A stretch of DNA of 64,000 nucleotides, from assembly GCF_029212375.1 (NCBI RefSeq), contig NZ_JARGNU010000001.1, forward strand, positions 310,001 through 374,000. Direction: 5' to 3'. The notes beneath the pieces are model-generated. The model made no database searches, was not told the DNA's origin, and saw nothing but the letters and a program-made list of their open reading frames with translations. Every line of letters starts with the position of its first letter. Position 1 is the first letter of the stretch. Both the position numbers and the translations under genes were made by a program. The stretch comes from Zhongshania sp. Lineage in GTDB: Bacteria > Pseudomonadota > Gammaproteobacteria > Pseudomonadales > Spongiibacteraceae. Positions 45,227 through 53,408 of the stretch are shown here, piece by piece.

Positions 45227-45234
45227 ATATACAG
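45219..45234 (+). promoter_or_regulatory. LexA box (SOS operator) of recA
   Basis: CTGATTATATATACAG matches the CTGT-N8-ACAG consensus with one mismatch and an AT-rich centre. It overlaps the recA -10 box. Confidence 0.85.
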
Positions 45235-45302
45235 TTGTGTGACCAGTAGTTCAGTCAGCCATTATTCATTTTAATATCAGCATTCACAAAGGTAGAGAGC
45301 AT

Positions 45303-46337
45303 ATGGATCCCAATAAGCAAAAAGCACTGGAATCGGCATTGAGCCAGATTGAGCGCCAGTTTGGTAAGGGTTCAATCATGAAAATGGGCGATAGCTCACG
45401 GGAAGTGATGCCATCTGTCTCTACCGGCTCGTTGGGGCTGGATATTGCGCTGGGTATCGGCGGTTTACCTTACGGTCGAATAGTTGAAATCTACGGCCCA
45501 GAGTCTTCAGGTAAAACTACCCTGTGTCTGCAGGTTATGGCAGAGGCCCAAAAAGCGGGTAAAACCGTGGCTATTGTCGATGCGGAGCATGCTCTAGATC
45601 CCCAGTACGCAGAAAAGCTAGGGGTAAACCTAGAGGATCTTTTGGTTTCACAACCCGATACCGGCGAACAGGCCTTGGAAATTACCGATATGCTGGTTCG
45701 CTCCGGCTCGGTTGACGTTATTGTTATAGATTCGGTAGCGGCTTTGGTACCCAAGGCCGAAATTGAAGGTGAAATGGGCGACACCCATGTTGGTCTGCAG
45801 GCCCGTTTAATGTCGCAGGCGCTGCGTAAGCTCACCGGTAATATTAAAAACGCTAACTGCCTGGTTATTTTTATTAACCAGATTCGGATGAAAATTGGCG
45901 TAATGTTTGGCAACCCAGAAACCACTTCTGGTGGTAATTCACTCAAGTTTTACGCCTCGGTTCGCCTAGATATTCGCCGCATCGGTGCGGTAAAAGACGG
46001 CGAAGAGGTAGTTGGTAACGAAACTCGGGTAAAAGTTGTTAAAAACAAGGTGTCGCCGCCCTTTAAACAAGCCGAATTCCAAATCCTTTACGGGCAGGGG
46101 ATTTACCGCCTTGGCGAAGTCATTGATTTAGGTGTAAAGCAGGGCTTGGTTGATAAGGCGGGTGCGTGGTATGCCTATAAAGGCGATAAAATTGGCCAAG
46201 GTAAAGCGAATGCCGCTAAGTACTTAGGCGAGCATCCTGAAATAGCCGCTGAAATTGAAGGGCTGCTTCGCGAAGCCTTGCTGCCTAAACCCACCTCAAA
46301 AAAAGCGCTTGAAGAGCCAGCGAGCACAGATAAGTAA
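45303..46337 (+). CDS. recA: Recombinase RecA
   Basis: The strand-exchange ATPase and SOS co-protease (344 aa). It has [16 protein letters not shown] at the N-terminus, Walker [14 protein letters not shown] near residue 66, [22 protein letters not shown] near 140, loop L2 in [20 protein letters not shown] near 203, and the acidic C-terminus. It is single-gene here: recX, normally directly downstream, lies about 14.7 kb away at 61030-61458. Confidence 0.98.
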   Translation: MDPNKQKALESALSQIERQFGKGSIMKMGDSSREVMPSVSTGSLGLDIALGIGGLPYGRIVEIYGPESSGKTTLCLQVMAEAQKAGKTVAIVDAEHALDPQYAEKLGVNLEDLLVSQPDTGEQALEITDMLVRSGSVDVIVIDSVAALVPKAEIEGEMGDTHVGLQARLMSQALRKLTGNIKNANCLVIFINQIRMKIGVMFGNPETTSGGNSLKFYASVRLDIRRIGAVKDGEEVVGNETRVKVVKNKVSPPFKQAEFQILYGQGIYRLGEVIDLGVKQGLVDKAGAWYAYKGDKIGQGKANAAKYLGEHPEIAAEIEGLLREALLPKPTSKKALEEPASTDK

Positions 46338-46345
46338 AGTCTATT

Positions 46346-46382
46346 GCCTAATCAGCAGCTGGGGTGTTGCTGCTGATTAGGC
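46346..46382. terminator. Long perfect hairpin between recA and pilU
   Basis: GCCTAATCAGCAGC (46346-46359) and GCTGCTGATTAGGC (46369-46382) form a perfect 14 bp stem with a 9 nt loop, 8 bp after the recA stop and 14 bp before the pilU stop on the other strand. There is no T-run on the recA side. It probably ends both converging transcripts. Confidence 0.65.
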
Positions 46383-46396
46383 GTATATAAGTATGC

Positions 46397-47569
46397 TTAT
46401 TCCGGTATTTCTTGATCGCCGTTATCCATTTCTAAGCTTAAAGTGAAGGCGGCTGACGATTTGTTCTCGTCTTGGCCTTTATCCTCAATAGCATCGGCGG
46501 GGATGCCGCGTTTACTATGTAACTTGATACGTAGACGTAGGTTGTTTGCCGAGTCTGCATTTTTTATCGCTTCCGCAAATGAAATTTTACCTGCCTCATA
46601 AAGATTAAATAGGGCGAGGTCAAAGGTTTGCATTCCCACGTTTTCTGATTTGTGCATGATCTCTTTAATGGTTTCAATTTCACCCTTATGAATTGCTTGG
46701 GCTACGGTCGGTGTACCGAGGAGAATCTCGATCGCCGCAGCGCGCTTGCCATCTTCCGTTGGCACGAGGCGCTGTGAAACAAAGCATTTTAAATTGAGGG
46801 AAAGATCGAGCAAAAGCTGGTTTCTACGTTCTTCGGGGAAAAAGTTAATAATCCGGTCTAAGGCTTGGTTGGCATTATTGGCGTGCAGTGTTGAAATGCA
46901 GAGATGCCCCGTTTCAGCAAAGGCCAGTGCGTGCTCCATGGTTTCGCGATCACGTATTTCACCAATAAGAATGACATCTGGTGCTTGGCGCAGAGTGTTC
47001 TTTAATGCCTGGTGAAAACTGCGAGTATCCATACCAATTTCGCGCTGATTAACAATACTGCGCTTGTGGCGGTGAAGGAACTCTATGGGGTCTTCAATGG
47101 TAATAATATGGCCACTGCTATTGGTGTTGCGGTGGTCGATCAGTGCGGCGAGGGATGTAGATTTTCCTGAACCGGTAGCGCCAACAAACAGTACCAAGCC
47201 GCGCTTGGTCATAATGACGTCTTTCAAAATAGGCGGCAGTCCTAGGGCATCGACATTGGGGATCTCGGTAACGATATTTCGAGCAACAATGGATATTTCA
47301 TTGCGTTGTTTGAAGATGTTCACCCTAAACCGGCCAACACGGGGTATATGGTAGGCAAGGTTCATTTCTAACTCTTGTTCAAACTCTTCTATTTGGCTCG
47401 CGTCCATAATGGCGTAGGCGATGTCTTTAATCTCGCCGGGGCTGAAGCTCTCTTTATCAAGCGGTTTCAGTTTGCCGTGGAATTTGGCGCAGGGCGGCGC
47501 ACCAGTGCTTAAAAAAAGGTCTGAACCATCATTCTTGGCGAGGACGGTGAGGTAGTCATTAAACGTCAT
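46397..47569 (-). CDS. pilU: Type IV pilus retraction ATPase PilU
   Basis: A 390 aa PilT/PilU-family hexameric ATPase. Walker A is VGATGSGKSTSLAALIDHRN near residue 130. The Asp box reads IITIEDPIEFLHRHK, Walker B RQAPDVILIGEIRDRETME near 195, and the His box HLCISTLHANNANQALDRI near 222. The C-terminal ADSANNLRLRIKL segment and the overall sequence are closer to PilU than to PilT. PilU supports PilT-driven retraction of type IVa pili and normally lies next to pilT. No pilT or other type IVa gene is in this window, so its partner must be elsewhere. Confidence 0.88.
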   Translation of the reverse strand: MTFNDYLTVLAKNDGSDLFLSTGAPPCAKFHGKLKPLDKESFSPGEIKDIAYAIMDASQIEEFEQELEMNLAYHIPRVGRFRVNIFKQRNEISIVARNIVTEIPNVDALGLPPILKDVIMTKRGLVLFVGATGSGKSTSLAALIDHRNTNSSGHIITIEDPIEFLHRHKRSIVNQREIGMDTRSFHQALKNTLRQAPDVILIGEIRDRETMEHALAFAETGHLCISTLHANNANQALDRIINFFPEERRNQLLLDLSLNLKCFVSQRLVPTEDGKRAAAIEILLGTPTVAQAIHKGEIETIKEIMHKSENVGMQTFDLALFNLYEAGKISFAEAIKNADSANNLRLRIKLHSKRGIPADAIEDKGQDENKSSAAFTLSLEMDNGDQEIPE

Positions 47570-47703
47570 GGCTGGCTCTCTTAGGCTGACAGGGTGCGGG
47601 CAGCGGTTAAATCAATTGAAAACAGTAAGCGGGTTTAGGGTTAAGCAATGTCTTTAACAAAGGCCTGAACTACAAACGGTGTTTGCCATATTGCAGTGTG
47701 TTA

Positions 47704-48798
47704 CTAGCCATCTTTAGCAAGTACTAAATCCCTATGCTTGCCTCGCAGTTCATTATGTTGGCAATCGCTAGCGGAGACAAGATAGGCACTAAACTTCCAA
47801 ATTAAAGTTGTTGATATAATTGATAAATATCCATCAATGGCATAATGCCAGCCGAGGTGTACCGAGCCCAATAGAATAACGAGAAAAAACACACCGCCGA
47901 ATAATTTAAGCGCAACATAGTGTGTTCGCCAGCAGGCAAAAACAACCAAACACGCAATGGAAACATGCATGCTCGGCATCGACGAAATACCACTGGCTGT
48001 ACCAACCTCAGCAACTTGATACCAATCCCAGAGATGCTTCTGAGCCTCCAAAGCCAATAAGGGATAGCTCATATTGGCTGTGTTCAAATATGTCATTAAG
48101 CCCTGATACGGATTGTTTATTTCTGGGTATATATTTGAGAAGAATGCTGGTCCAGTCGAAGAAAAAAACAGCGCGAGAATAGTGCCATTGATTGTCCAAG
48201 ATAATACATAAGTGCTTATAAATTGCTTACGTAATAGCTCATTTTTTGAGATGAAAATAAACCAAATAACAAACGTAAGCATAATGATAAACCAAAACCC
48301 GTAAACAGCATCTATTATATGGCTAATGACTGGGTGGCCAAGTAATGGCTGCAGTATTTGCCAAGGCGCGCGGCCCCCATGTAGTAATTGGTCAAAATTG
48401 GCGAGCGCAGGATCCCAGCTAAACGGGTTAATTTCTGGGATCAACGATTTAAACGATGTCATTGCGGATAAAAATACGCATATTGCAATATAGATTAAAA
48501 TGCCTCGGACAAATACATAGCTTGTTAGCCATTCTTTCAGTTTTTCTAAAGTATATGAAAACAGCTTTTTGGGGCGGACTTTAATCATTACATAAAAAAT
48601 ATAGCACGCATAAAAAAGCATACTTACCGGCATAAACTGAATTATTGCTAGCTTCATATACATAAAGATTGAGAAACGATCACTTAGACCGTGGTAATGC
48701 ACAAAGCCAAATGTACCCGCAACGTAGACCAAAACACAGAGGAAAAAAATCCGGTCTGCGATAAATGACTTTCGGATATACTTTACAAATTTATCCAT
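47704..48798 (-). CDS. PAP2 superfamily membrane phosphatase (IPC-synthase-like)
   Basis: A 364 aa membrane protein with about eight hydrophobic segments. The phosphatase signatures are SSMPSMHVSIACLVVF near residue 270 (His general acid) and LGWHYAIDGYLSI near residue 313 (His nucleophile and Asp). The arrangement matches the PAP2_3 group related to inositol-phosphoceramide synthases and lipid phosphotransferases. The substrate is unknown. The gene is clearly more AT-rich than its neighbours and uses many AAA, ATA and TTA codons, suggesting transfer. A CCAATA-TACG-TATTGG inverted repeat lies 70 bp upstream. Confidence 0.75.
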   Translation of the reverse strand: MDKFVKYIRKSFIADRIFFLCVLVYVAGTFGFVHYHGLSDRFSIFMYMKLAIIQFMPVSMLFYACYIFYVMIKVRPKKLFSYTLEKLKEWLTSYVFVRGILIYIAICVFLSAMTSFKSLIPEINPFSWDPALANFDQLLHGGRAPWQILQPLLGHPVISHIIDAVYGFWFIIMLTFVIWFIFISKNELLRKQFISTYVLSWTINGTILALFFSSTGPAFFSNIYPEINNPYQGLMTYLNTANMSYPLLALEAQKHLWDWYQVAEVGTASGISSMPSMHVSIACLVVFACWRTHYVALKLFGGVFFLVILLGSVHLGWHYAIDGYLSIISTTLIWKFSAYLVSASDCQHNELRGKHRDLVLAKDG

Positions 48799-48867
48799 AT
48801 CGAATTGCCGTCTATTTTAGTCTTGTATTTTTTAGAGGGTGTGCGGCATCGGGGAAAAACCCAATGC

Positions 48868-48883
48868 CCAATATACGTATTGG
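48868..48883 (-). promoter_or_regulatory. Inverted repeat upstream of the PAP2 gene
   Basis: CCAATA-TACG-TATTGG is a 6 bp dyad with a 4 bp centre, 70 bp before the PAP2 start. It could be an operator for a dimeric regulator. There is no independent support. Confidence 0.3.
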
Positions 48884-48935
48884 AACATACGGGAAATAGA
48901 ATAAAAATCGTTATAAGTACGGACTCTATCTATCC

Positions 48936-48966
48936 AGTATCAATGGGGGTCAGAATCATTGATTTT
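48936..48966 (+). repeat. REP-like element, copy 1
   Basis: The element reads ATCAATGGGGGTCAG followed by AATCATTGATTTT. It lies 36 bp before the transposase pseudogene start and is the direct-orientation copy of a family with three more members at 49690-49717, 51091-51124 and 51141-51170. Confidence 0.75.
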
Positions 48967-49001
48967 GTGGTTTAAGCGAGCTAATTTTCCGTCAAGTTTC
49001 A

Positions 49002-49652
49002 ATGATGATTTCCCCCTTGGCTCGCTTGCCCAGACTCTATTTGCCCAGTTACCCCCAATATATTATTCAGCGCGGTAATAACCGAGAAGCCTGTTTCATC
49101 AAAGAGGCAGATTACAAAGCTTACTTATCGTTTCTCAAAGATGCAGCCAACAAGTAAGAAGTCGCCGCCCATGCGTTTGTCTTGATAACCAACTACGTTC
49201 ATTTTTTGGTCACGCCCAGCAACGAGCAGGGCGTCAGCCGTATGATGTAAGCCCAAGGTCGCAAGTATGTTTAATGCTTTAATTTCACCTATCCTCGCAC
49301 GGGAACCTTGAGGGAGGACGCTATAAATCCACAGTGGTGGATACCGAGAGTTACTTGTTAACAGTGCACCGCCATATTGAGTTGAATCCCGTGCGGGTCA
49401 GCATAGTGAACCATGCATCGGGATACCCGTGGTCCAGCTATCAGGGCAATGAGCTACACACGCCGCATGCAGCTAGGAAAAGCCAGCGCAGAGCGGCAGA
49501 GTGCCTACCGTGAACTGTTTCGAGGTAGGATGCTAGAACGGGATTTGGTGGCTATACGGGGTGCAATAAACAAAGCTTGGGTGTTGGGCAGCGACCGGTT
49601 TAAGGCTCAGATTGAAGCTACAGCAGGACGGTGGTCAGTGCCTTTAGCTTGA
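49002..49652 (+). pseudogene. Decayed REP-associated tyrosine transposase (RAYT, Y1_Tnp family)
   Basis: Translation in pieces gives a recognisable RAYT: LARLPRL and YIIQRGNNREACFI near the start, then AHAFVLITNYVHFLVTPSNEQG, KYV, TYPRTGTL, GRYKSTVVDTESYLLTVHRHIELNPVR, YPWSSYQGNE and a C-terminal SAERQSAYRELFRGRM. The reading is broken by stop codons at 49155, 49248 and 49272, a one-base loss near 49321 (before GRYKS) and a further frame change near 49460. The catalytic HUH motif is also damaged: TNYVHFL has Tyr in place of the first His. Inverted REP-like repeats flank it. RAYTs are single-copy enzymes tied to spread of REP sequences. This copy must be inactive. Confidence 0.88.
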
Positions 49653-49689
49653 GGAGCGGATAGAAACTCGGTGATTTTTCGTGAACGGT

Positions 49690-49717
49690 AAAATCAATGG
49701 CTTTGCCCCACTGATTT
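49690..49717 (-). repeat. REP-like element, copy 2 (inverted relative to copy 1)
   Basis: AAAATCAATGGCTTTG followed by CCCCACTGATTT. Its complement, AAATCAGTGGGG and then CAAAGCCATTGATTTT, aligns with copy 1 at both ends. It lies 38 bp after the pseudogene stop, so copies 1 and 2 frame the transposase as inverted repeats. Confidence 0.7.
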
Positions 49718-49935
49718 CTGCTAGGTTTATTTCCTGTCATAATACAGCTCTATTTGGGTGGGGGTTATGGCTACGATCAGGCGGGGGAGTGCGATCAACC
49801 CTCGCTTAGCAAATCAGTTCAGATGAATTGATCGACGATTTGCGGAACTTTGGCTAACATCGTCTTGGCGCTTAAAATAGGCCGACATTAAAACCCCGTA
49901 AGTAAACTTATTCAGACAAGGGGCATCAATAAGCT

Positions 49936-51087
49936 ATGAGCATATCTGTGCAAGAGGCTAAAAACCCCAAGCGGAAAAAAGGCAGGCAAAGCCTTGAACA
50001 ACGTTTCAATGCCGCTTGGCAGCGTCTGATCAAGCAGCAGCAAAAAAACATGCATTTACAGGCGGAGATCAGGCAGTTTGCCGAGGAAGTCGAACGCCGG
50101 ATTGGTGCTCAGGAGCAGCGCTGCAACGCTGCGCAATACCGCCTTATTGAACATCTGATGAAATTCTATACCAGAAAATCGCTGCCCGATTGGCAGCGAG
50201 AGGCTTTGTTGGACTGGATCTACGCGCATTTTCAAACGTTGTCCAGCAACCCCTTTGCGGGCGACTTGGACCTTGTTGGCTTGCAGAAAAAGATCGGCGA
50301 CGTCATTGTACAGATACATCCCGAATTTCTTGAAGACGAATACCAAGAGCCAGATACGGAGCCTAGCCAAGGCCATAAAAATCACAAGGCGCGCGCCGAA
50401 CGGTCGGGAACAGAGGATATGTTTGCCGATCTTTTTACAGAATTTGATCGCGATGAAGATGACGATGAATTCCTTGAGCAGGAAGAGTTGGATTTAGACG
50501 CGCTGTTTGAAGAATTTTTCCAAGAACGGCATTTGGAAGAAGAGCAGGATAGAAAAAATATCAACCAGTTCTTGAAAACCAGCGCAATCAACAAAATGTT
50601 TCGCCAAATTGTTAAGGTGCTGCACCCTGATCGAGAACAGGATCCTGAGCAGCGAGAGCTAAAAAATCAGCTTATGGCCGAACTGGTGTCGGCTCGGGAC
50701 GATAACGACATTCCAAAAATATTTTCCCTTTACCACGATCATGTTGGAGAGTCACCGCTGGGCCAATTAAAAGACAAGGCTGAGCTGGAAAAAGTGACCA
50801 TGCTGTTGCAGCGCCAGTACGAGTTTCTGCGCGATGACGAGCGACAGATTTTTGCTGACAACCCTCGTGATGGAATTATCTATCAACGTTTTTTTCACAG
50901 TAGAAAGGCAAAGGTCGATGCTGGTATTAAACAGCATTTACTCGAAATCGAACAACTATGTGAAGAGCAGGCGTTGTTTGTTACGCAAATAACATCACTG
51001 AGCAAACTCAAGCCTTTTTTGGAGGCGCGTTTTAATCAGCAGTATGACGAGGACGACGACGAGGATTGGGACAATGTTCTGTTTTGA
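49936..51087 (+). CDS. J-domain-like protein of unknown function
   Basis: A 383 aa protein, very acidic in the middle. The first third is charged and predicted coiled coil (QRLIKQQQKNMHLQAEIRQF). An acidic stretch (residues about 150-200; DRDEDDDEFLEQEELDLD) leads to a divergent J domain with the HPD tripeptide at residues 230-232 (FRQIVKVLHPDREQDP). The tail is again acidic (YDEDDDEDWDN). HPD marks it as a likely DnaK co-chaperone. The client is unknown, and I do not recognise the rest. It is a single gene with REP-like elements on both sides, next to the dead transposase, so it may be cargo of the region. Confidence 0.65.
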   Translation: MSISVQEAKNPKRKKGRQSLEQRFNAAWQRLIKQQQKNMHLQAEIRQFAEEVERRIGAQEQRCNAAQYRLIEHLMKFYTRKSLPDWQREALLDWIYAHFQTLSSNPFAGDLDLVGLQKKIGDVIVQIHPEFLEDEYQEPDTEPSQGHKNHKARAERSGTEDMFADLFTEFDRDEDDDEFLEQEELDLDALFEEFFQERHLEEEQDRKNINQFLKTSAINKMFRQIVKVLHPDREQDPEQRELKNQLMAELVSARDDNDIPKIFSLYHDHVGESPLGQLKDKAELEKVTMLLQRQYEFLRDDERQIFADNPRDGIIYQRFFHSRKAKVDAGIKQHLLEIEQLCEEQALFVTQITSLSKLKPFLEARFNQQYDEDDDEDWDNVLF

Positions 51088-51090
51088 TAT

Positions 51091-51124
51091 ATCAGGATCA
51101 ATGGGGGTAGGGTCTTTGATCCTG
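51091..51124 (+). repeat. REP-like element, copy 3
   Basis: GGATCAATGGGGGTAGG followed by GTCTTTGATCCTG, starting 4 bp after the stop of the J-domain gene. It is in the same orientation as copy 1. Confidence 0.7.
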
Positions 51125-51140
51125 CAAGTATTCTTGCCCT

Positions 51141-51170
51141 AAAATCAATGATACTGGCCCCATTGATCTT
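51141..51170 (-). repeat. REP-like element, copy 4 (inverted partner of copy 3)
   Basis: AAAATCAATGATACTGG then CCCCATTGATCTT. It runs up to the stop codon of the tadG gene. Copies 3 and 4 face each other (GATCAATGGGG and CCCCATTGATC), forming a BIME-like pair between two converging genes, where it may also act as a terminator. Confidence 0.7.
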
Positions 51171-53133
51171 AGTTTATTAACCGAACTTTATCGTTTTCAC
51201 AGGTTAAGTTTGCTCCAACTTCGGAATTTGCTAGGGAAAGCCCAAGAGTATTAAGTAAAGTATTTAGTAATGGGTCTAGTAGTGGTGAAAGCAAACCATT
51301 AATGATTGGGTTTAAAATGCTATTCACTATGTCGAGAGTGCCAGCTGTGAGATTCAAAACGCCCCCAAGACCACCGCCCCCATCGGGTTCGTATGCTTCT
51401 AGTTCGATTCCGCCAAGAACGCCAGATAAGCTACCAACAATATCTTCGCCTGAGAAGTTTTTATAAAGAGGTGGCTCCCCGATCAGAGGCGGATCTATGT
51501 ATTCTTCACTGAACTGTGCGGAAAGAAAACCATCTTCTTCATCTAGGTTAACCATCAGGCCAAGACCGCCTCCTTCAAATGGGCGGCGATTTTGACACGT
51601 AGATATCACGGCTAAAAAAACACGACAGGTTTTTACTCCAATATCTACTAATGGGATAGGTGAAACTTCGGGTGGAGCCATAGAACCGAATACATAATTA
51701 GGCTCGGTGGGCTCGTCGATATTTAGCTGTCCTATTCGCAAATTGGCTAATGAGGTGGTTCCGTCTACGGTAAGGCTTTTATCTAAGGCTGAGCCGCATT
51801 GGTAATCACTCACGTATGCTTCCGAAGCACCTATATCAAGGCTGATATCGATCCGAGTAGTTCCTGGTACGAGTTTGATATCGGTAACTTCGTATGGGAT
51901 TCCTACTAAAGACCCCACTAGACCTGATAGTGCGCTGACTAAATTCAAATTTAAAAGATCATTTAAAACAGTTGTTATTGGTGCAGTTAAGTCAGTGACA
52001 GCATTAGCCAGCCCCGCAATACTACTTAATATTGGGAGATTTACCGATACTAATGCTCGTATTGCAGCTGTGCGTACGTAAATTTCTTCAGATCCGGAAT
52101 GGTCAGTATCAGCAATGGCGTCTTCTGGGTTCCCAATGGCAGATATTTGTGGGGGTTCAATAACGTTTAAGCGAAGAGTGACTCCTGCCAGCCCGGGCAG
52201 ATTAATGGCGATATCTGTGCTAACGGTACTTTTGCTATTGGCGAGTTGAATGGCTCCTTGCACCAATTGTAAGGCTTGTAAATTGGTGTCAAGCGCTACT
52301 TTGTCTACATCGGGTTGTAATGTGAGTAGCTCACCGAGTTGGATGTCGGGAGTGGTAACTGAAAGAGCTGCAATTTCTAGATTTTCTAATGCATTAACAG
52401 CTATGTTGCTTGCGCCTGACGATTCTAATACATCGGCGGCAATGTTAAGTAGTTTTCCTACGCCTACATCTGTCGTTAATAAACTGTCGTAGTTGCCAAC
52501 GCCTAAACCAAGATCTAGCACTAATGCGTCGAAATAGCTTAACAAGCTTATATTTGTAGAGATTAGACTTTCCCAATCGCCAGTAGTAAGAGAAATATTA
52601 GCTCCTAAGAGGCCTCCAAGTATGGGGTTTAATAATGGCGAGTCACTGCTATCAAGAGCTACAATTCCGTTGCTGCGGATGCTTAACTGCGCAGTAGGCT
52701 CACAAGCCTTAGCGGTAGCTTGCGCGCTAAGGTTGGTTTCATTGTCGCCGGTGGGCAGTAATTGAGCGAATAGCGATGTGGGAACTTTATGGCTGAGATT
52801 AACCGTAATGGCGTAGCCAGCGCGGGTAACGGCAAGGCTGCTATTGGTTGCATCGCCTTTGAAATCATTGCGTGTTGCTGATAGCACTAGCATGTCATCT
52901 AAGGTCAGGGATTCCACATCAAGGGTTTGGTCTCGGCAATAGATAAGTGCCGTTTCCATTGCTGCCAAATCCGCATTTTTTTGCAGTGTGCGTTTTTCAA
53001 GGTAGAGCCGGCCAGTGTCGGTAACCACAGCGAGAAAGGTGAGTAAACTCAACATCATCAGCACAGCTAAGATGGTGGTAACACCTGCTTGTTGAGTAGG
53101 AAGATGGGCATTAACTTTCCGCTGTGGTCGCAT
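51169..53133 (-). CDS. tadG: TadG-like pilus assembly protein (long form)
   Basis: A 654 aa protein with an N-terminal Tad-type membrane segment (QQAGVTTILAVLMMLSLLTFL) and the RTLQKNADLAAMETALIYC motif. These are shared with TadE/TadG pseudopilin-like proteins. The long periplasmic part is rich in Leu, Asn, Ser and Gly and ends with a run of short leucine repeats (LINGLLSPLLDPLLNTLLNTL pattern, residues about 610-635). It is much longer than typical TadG proteins. No von Willebrand MIDAS motif is obvious. It is last in the Tad cluster, 5 bp after the DUF3613 gene stop. Confidence 0.75.
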   Translation of the reverse strand: MRPQRKVNAHLPTQQAGVTTILAVLMMLSLLTFLAVVTDTGRLYLEKRTLQKNADLAAMETALIYCRDQTLDVESLTLDDMLVLSATRNDFKGDATNSSLAVTRAGYAITVNLSHKVPTSLFAQLLPTGDNETNLSAQATAKACEPTAQLSIRSNGIVALDSSDSPLLNPILGGLLGANISLTTGDWESLISTNISLLSYFDALVLDLGLGVGNYDSLLTTDVGVGKLLNIAADVLESSGASNIAVNALENLEIAALSVTTPDIQLGELLTLQPDVDKVALDTNLQALQLVQGAIQLANSKSTVSTDIAINLPGLAGVTLRLNVIEPPQISAIGNPEDAIADTDHSGSEEIYVRTAAIRALVSVNLPILSSIAGLANAVTDLTAPITTVLNDLLNLNLVSALSGLVGSLVGIPYEVTDIKLVPGTTRIDISLDIGASEAYVSDYQCGSALDKSLTVDGTTSLANLRIGQLNIDEPTEPNYVFGSMAPPEVSPIPLVDIGVKTCRVFLAVISTCQNRRPFEGGGLGLMVNLDEEDGFLSAQFSEEYIDPPLIGEPPLYKNFSGEDIVGSLSGVLGGIELEAYEPDGGGGLGGVLNLTAGTLDIVNSILNPIINGLLSPLLDPLLNTLLNTLGLSLANSEVGANLTCENDKVRLIN

Positions 53134-53138
53134 GTCGA

Positions 53139-53408
53139 TTACTCTGTTTTGAATGAGTCTTTGCTAAAGCGCTCAGGAATGGGGTGTGAAAAGCTCTTAA
53201 CATAACGCTCATACACTTCGGTGCTCACCTTACCGCTAAGGTGTTGCTCTTGGGTGCTGGCGTTTTGGCCAGAGCTTTGTTGCTCTAGTAAACGGCTTGT
53301 TACTGTTTGGAGCTTGGCGTTCGGAGTGTATACAATTTCCGGCTCGGCCAAGGTTTGCATTGAGGTGGCAATGGCGCTTAGTGCTAAGGCAAGTATTGCG
53401 GGCTTCAT
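53139..53408 (-). CDS. DUF3613 domain-containing protein (Tad cluster)
   Basis: An 89 aa exported protein with a signal peptide ending near TLAEPE. The mature part has VTSRLLEQQSSGQNAS and YERYVKSFSHPIPERF, matching DUF3613 proteins found in proteobacterial Tad clusters next to tadD and tadG. Its role is unknown. Its start overlaps the tadD stop by 4 bp, so translation is coupled. Confidence 0.8.
   Translation of the reverse strand: MKPAILALALSAIATSMQTLAEPEIVYTPNAKLQTVTSRLLEQQSSGQNASTQEQHLSGKVSTEVYERYVKSFSHPIPERFSKDSFKTE

Noticed and set aside
49413-49652. A free-standing 79 aa gene
   Set aside because: Its translation is the C-terminal part of the decayed RAYT in a shifted frame.
48936-51170. 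Complete insertion sequence or transposon
   Set aside because: The transposase is broken, and the repeats are REP-like rather than terminal inverted repeats with target duplications.
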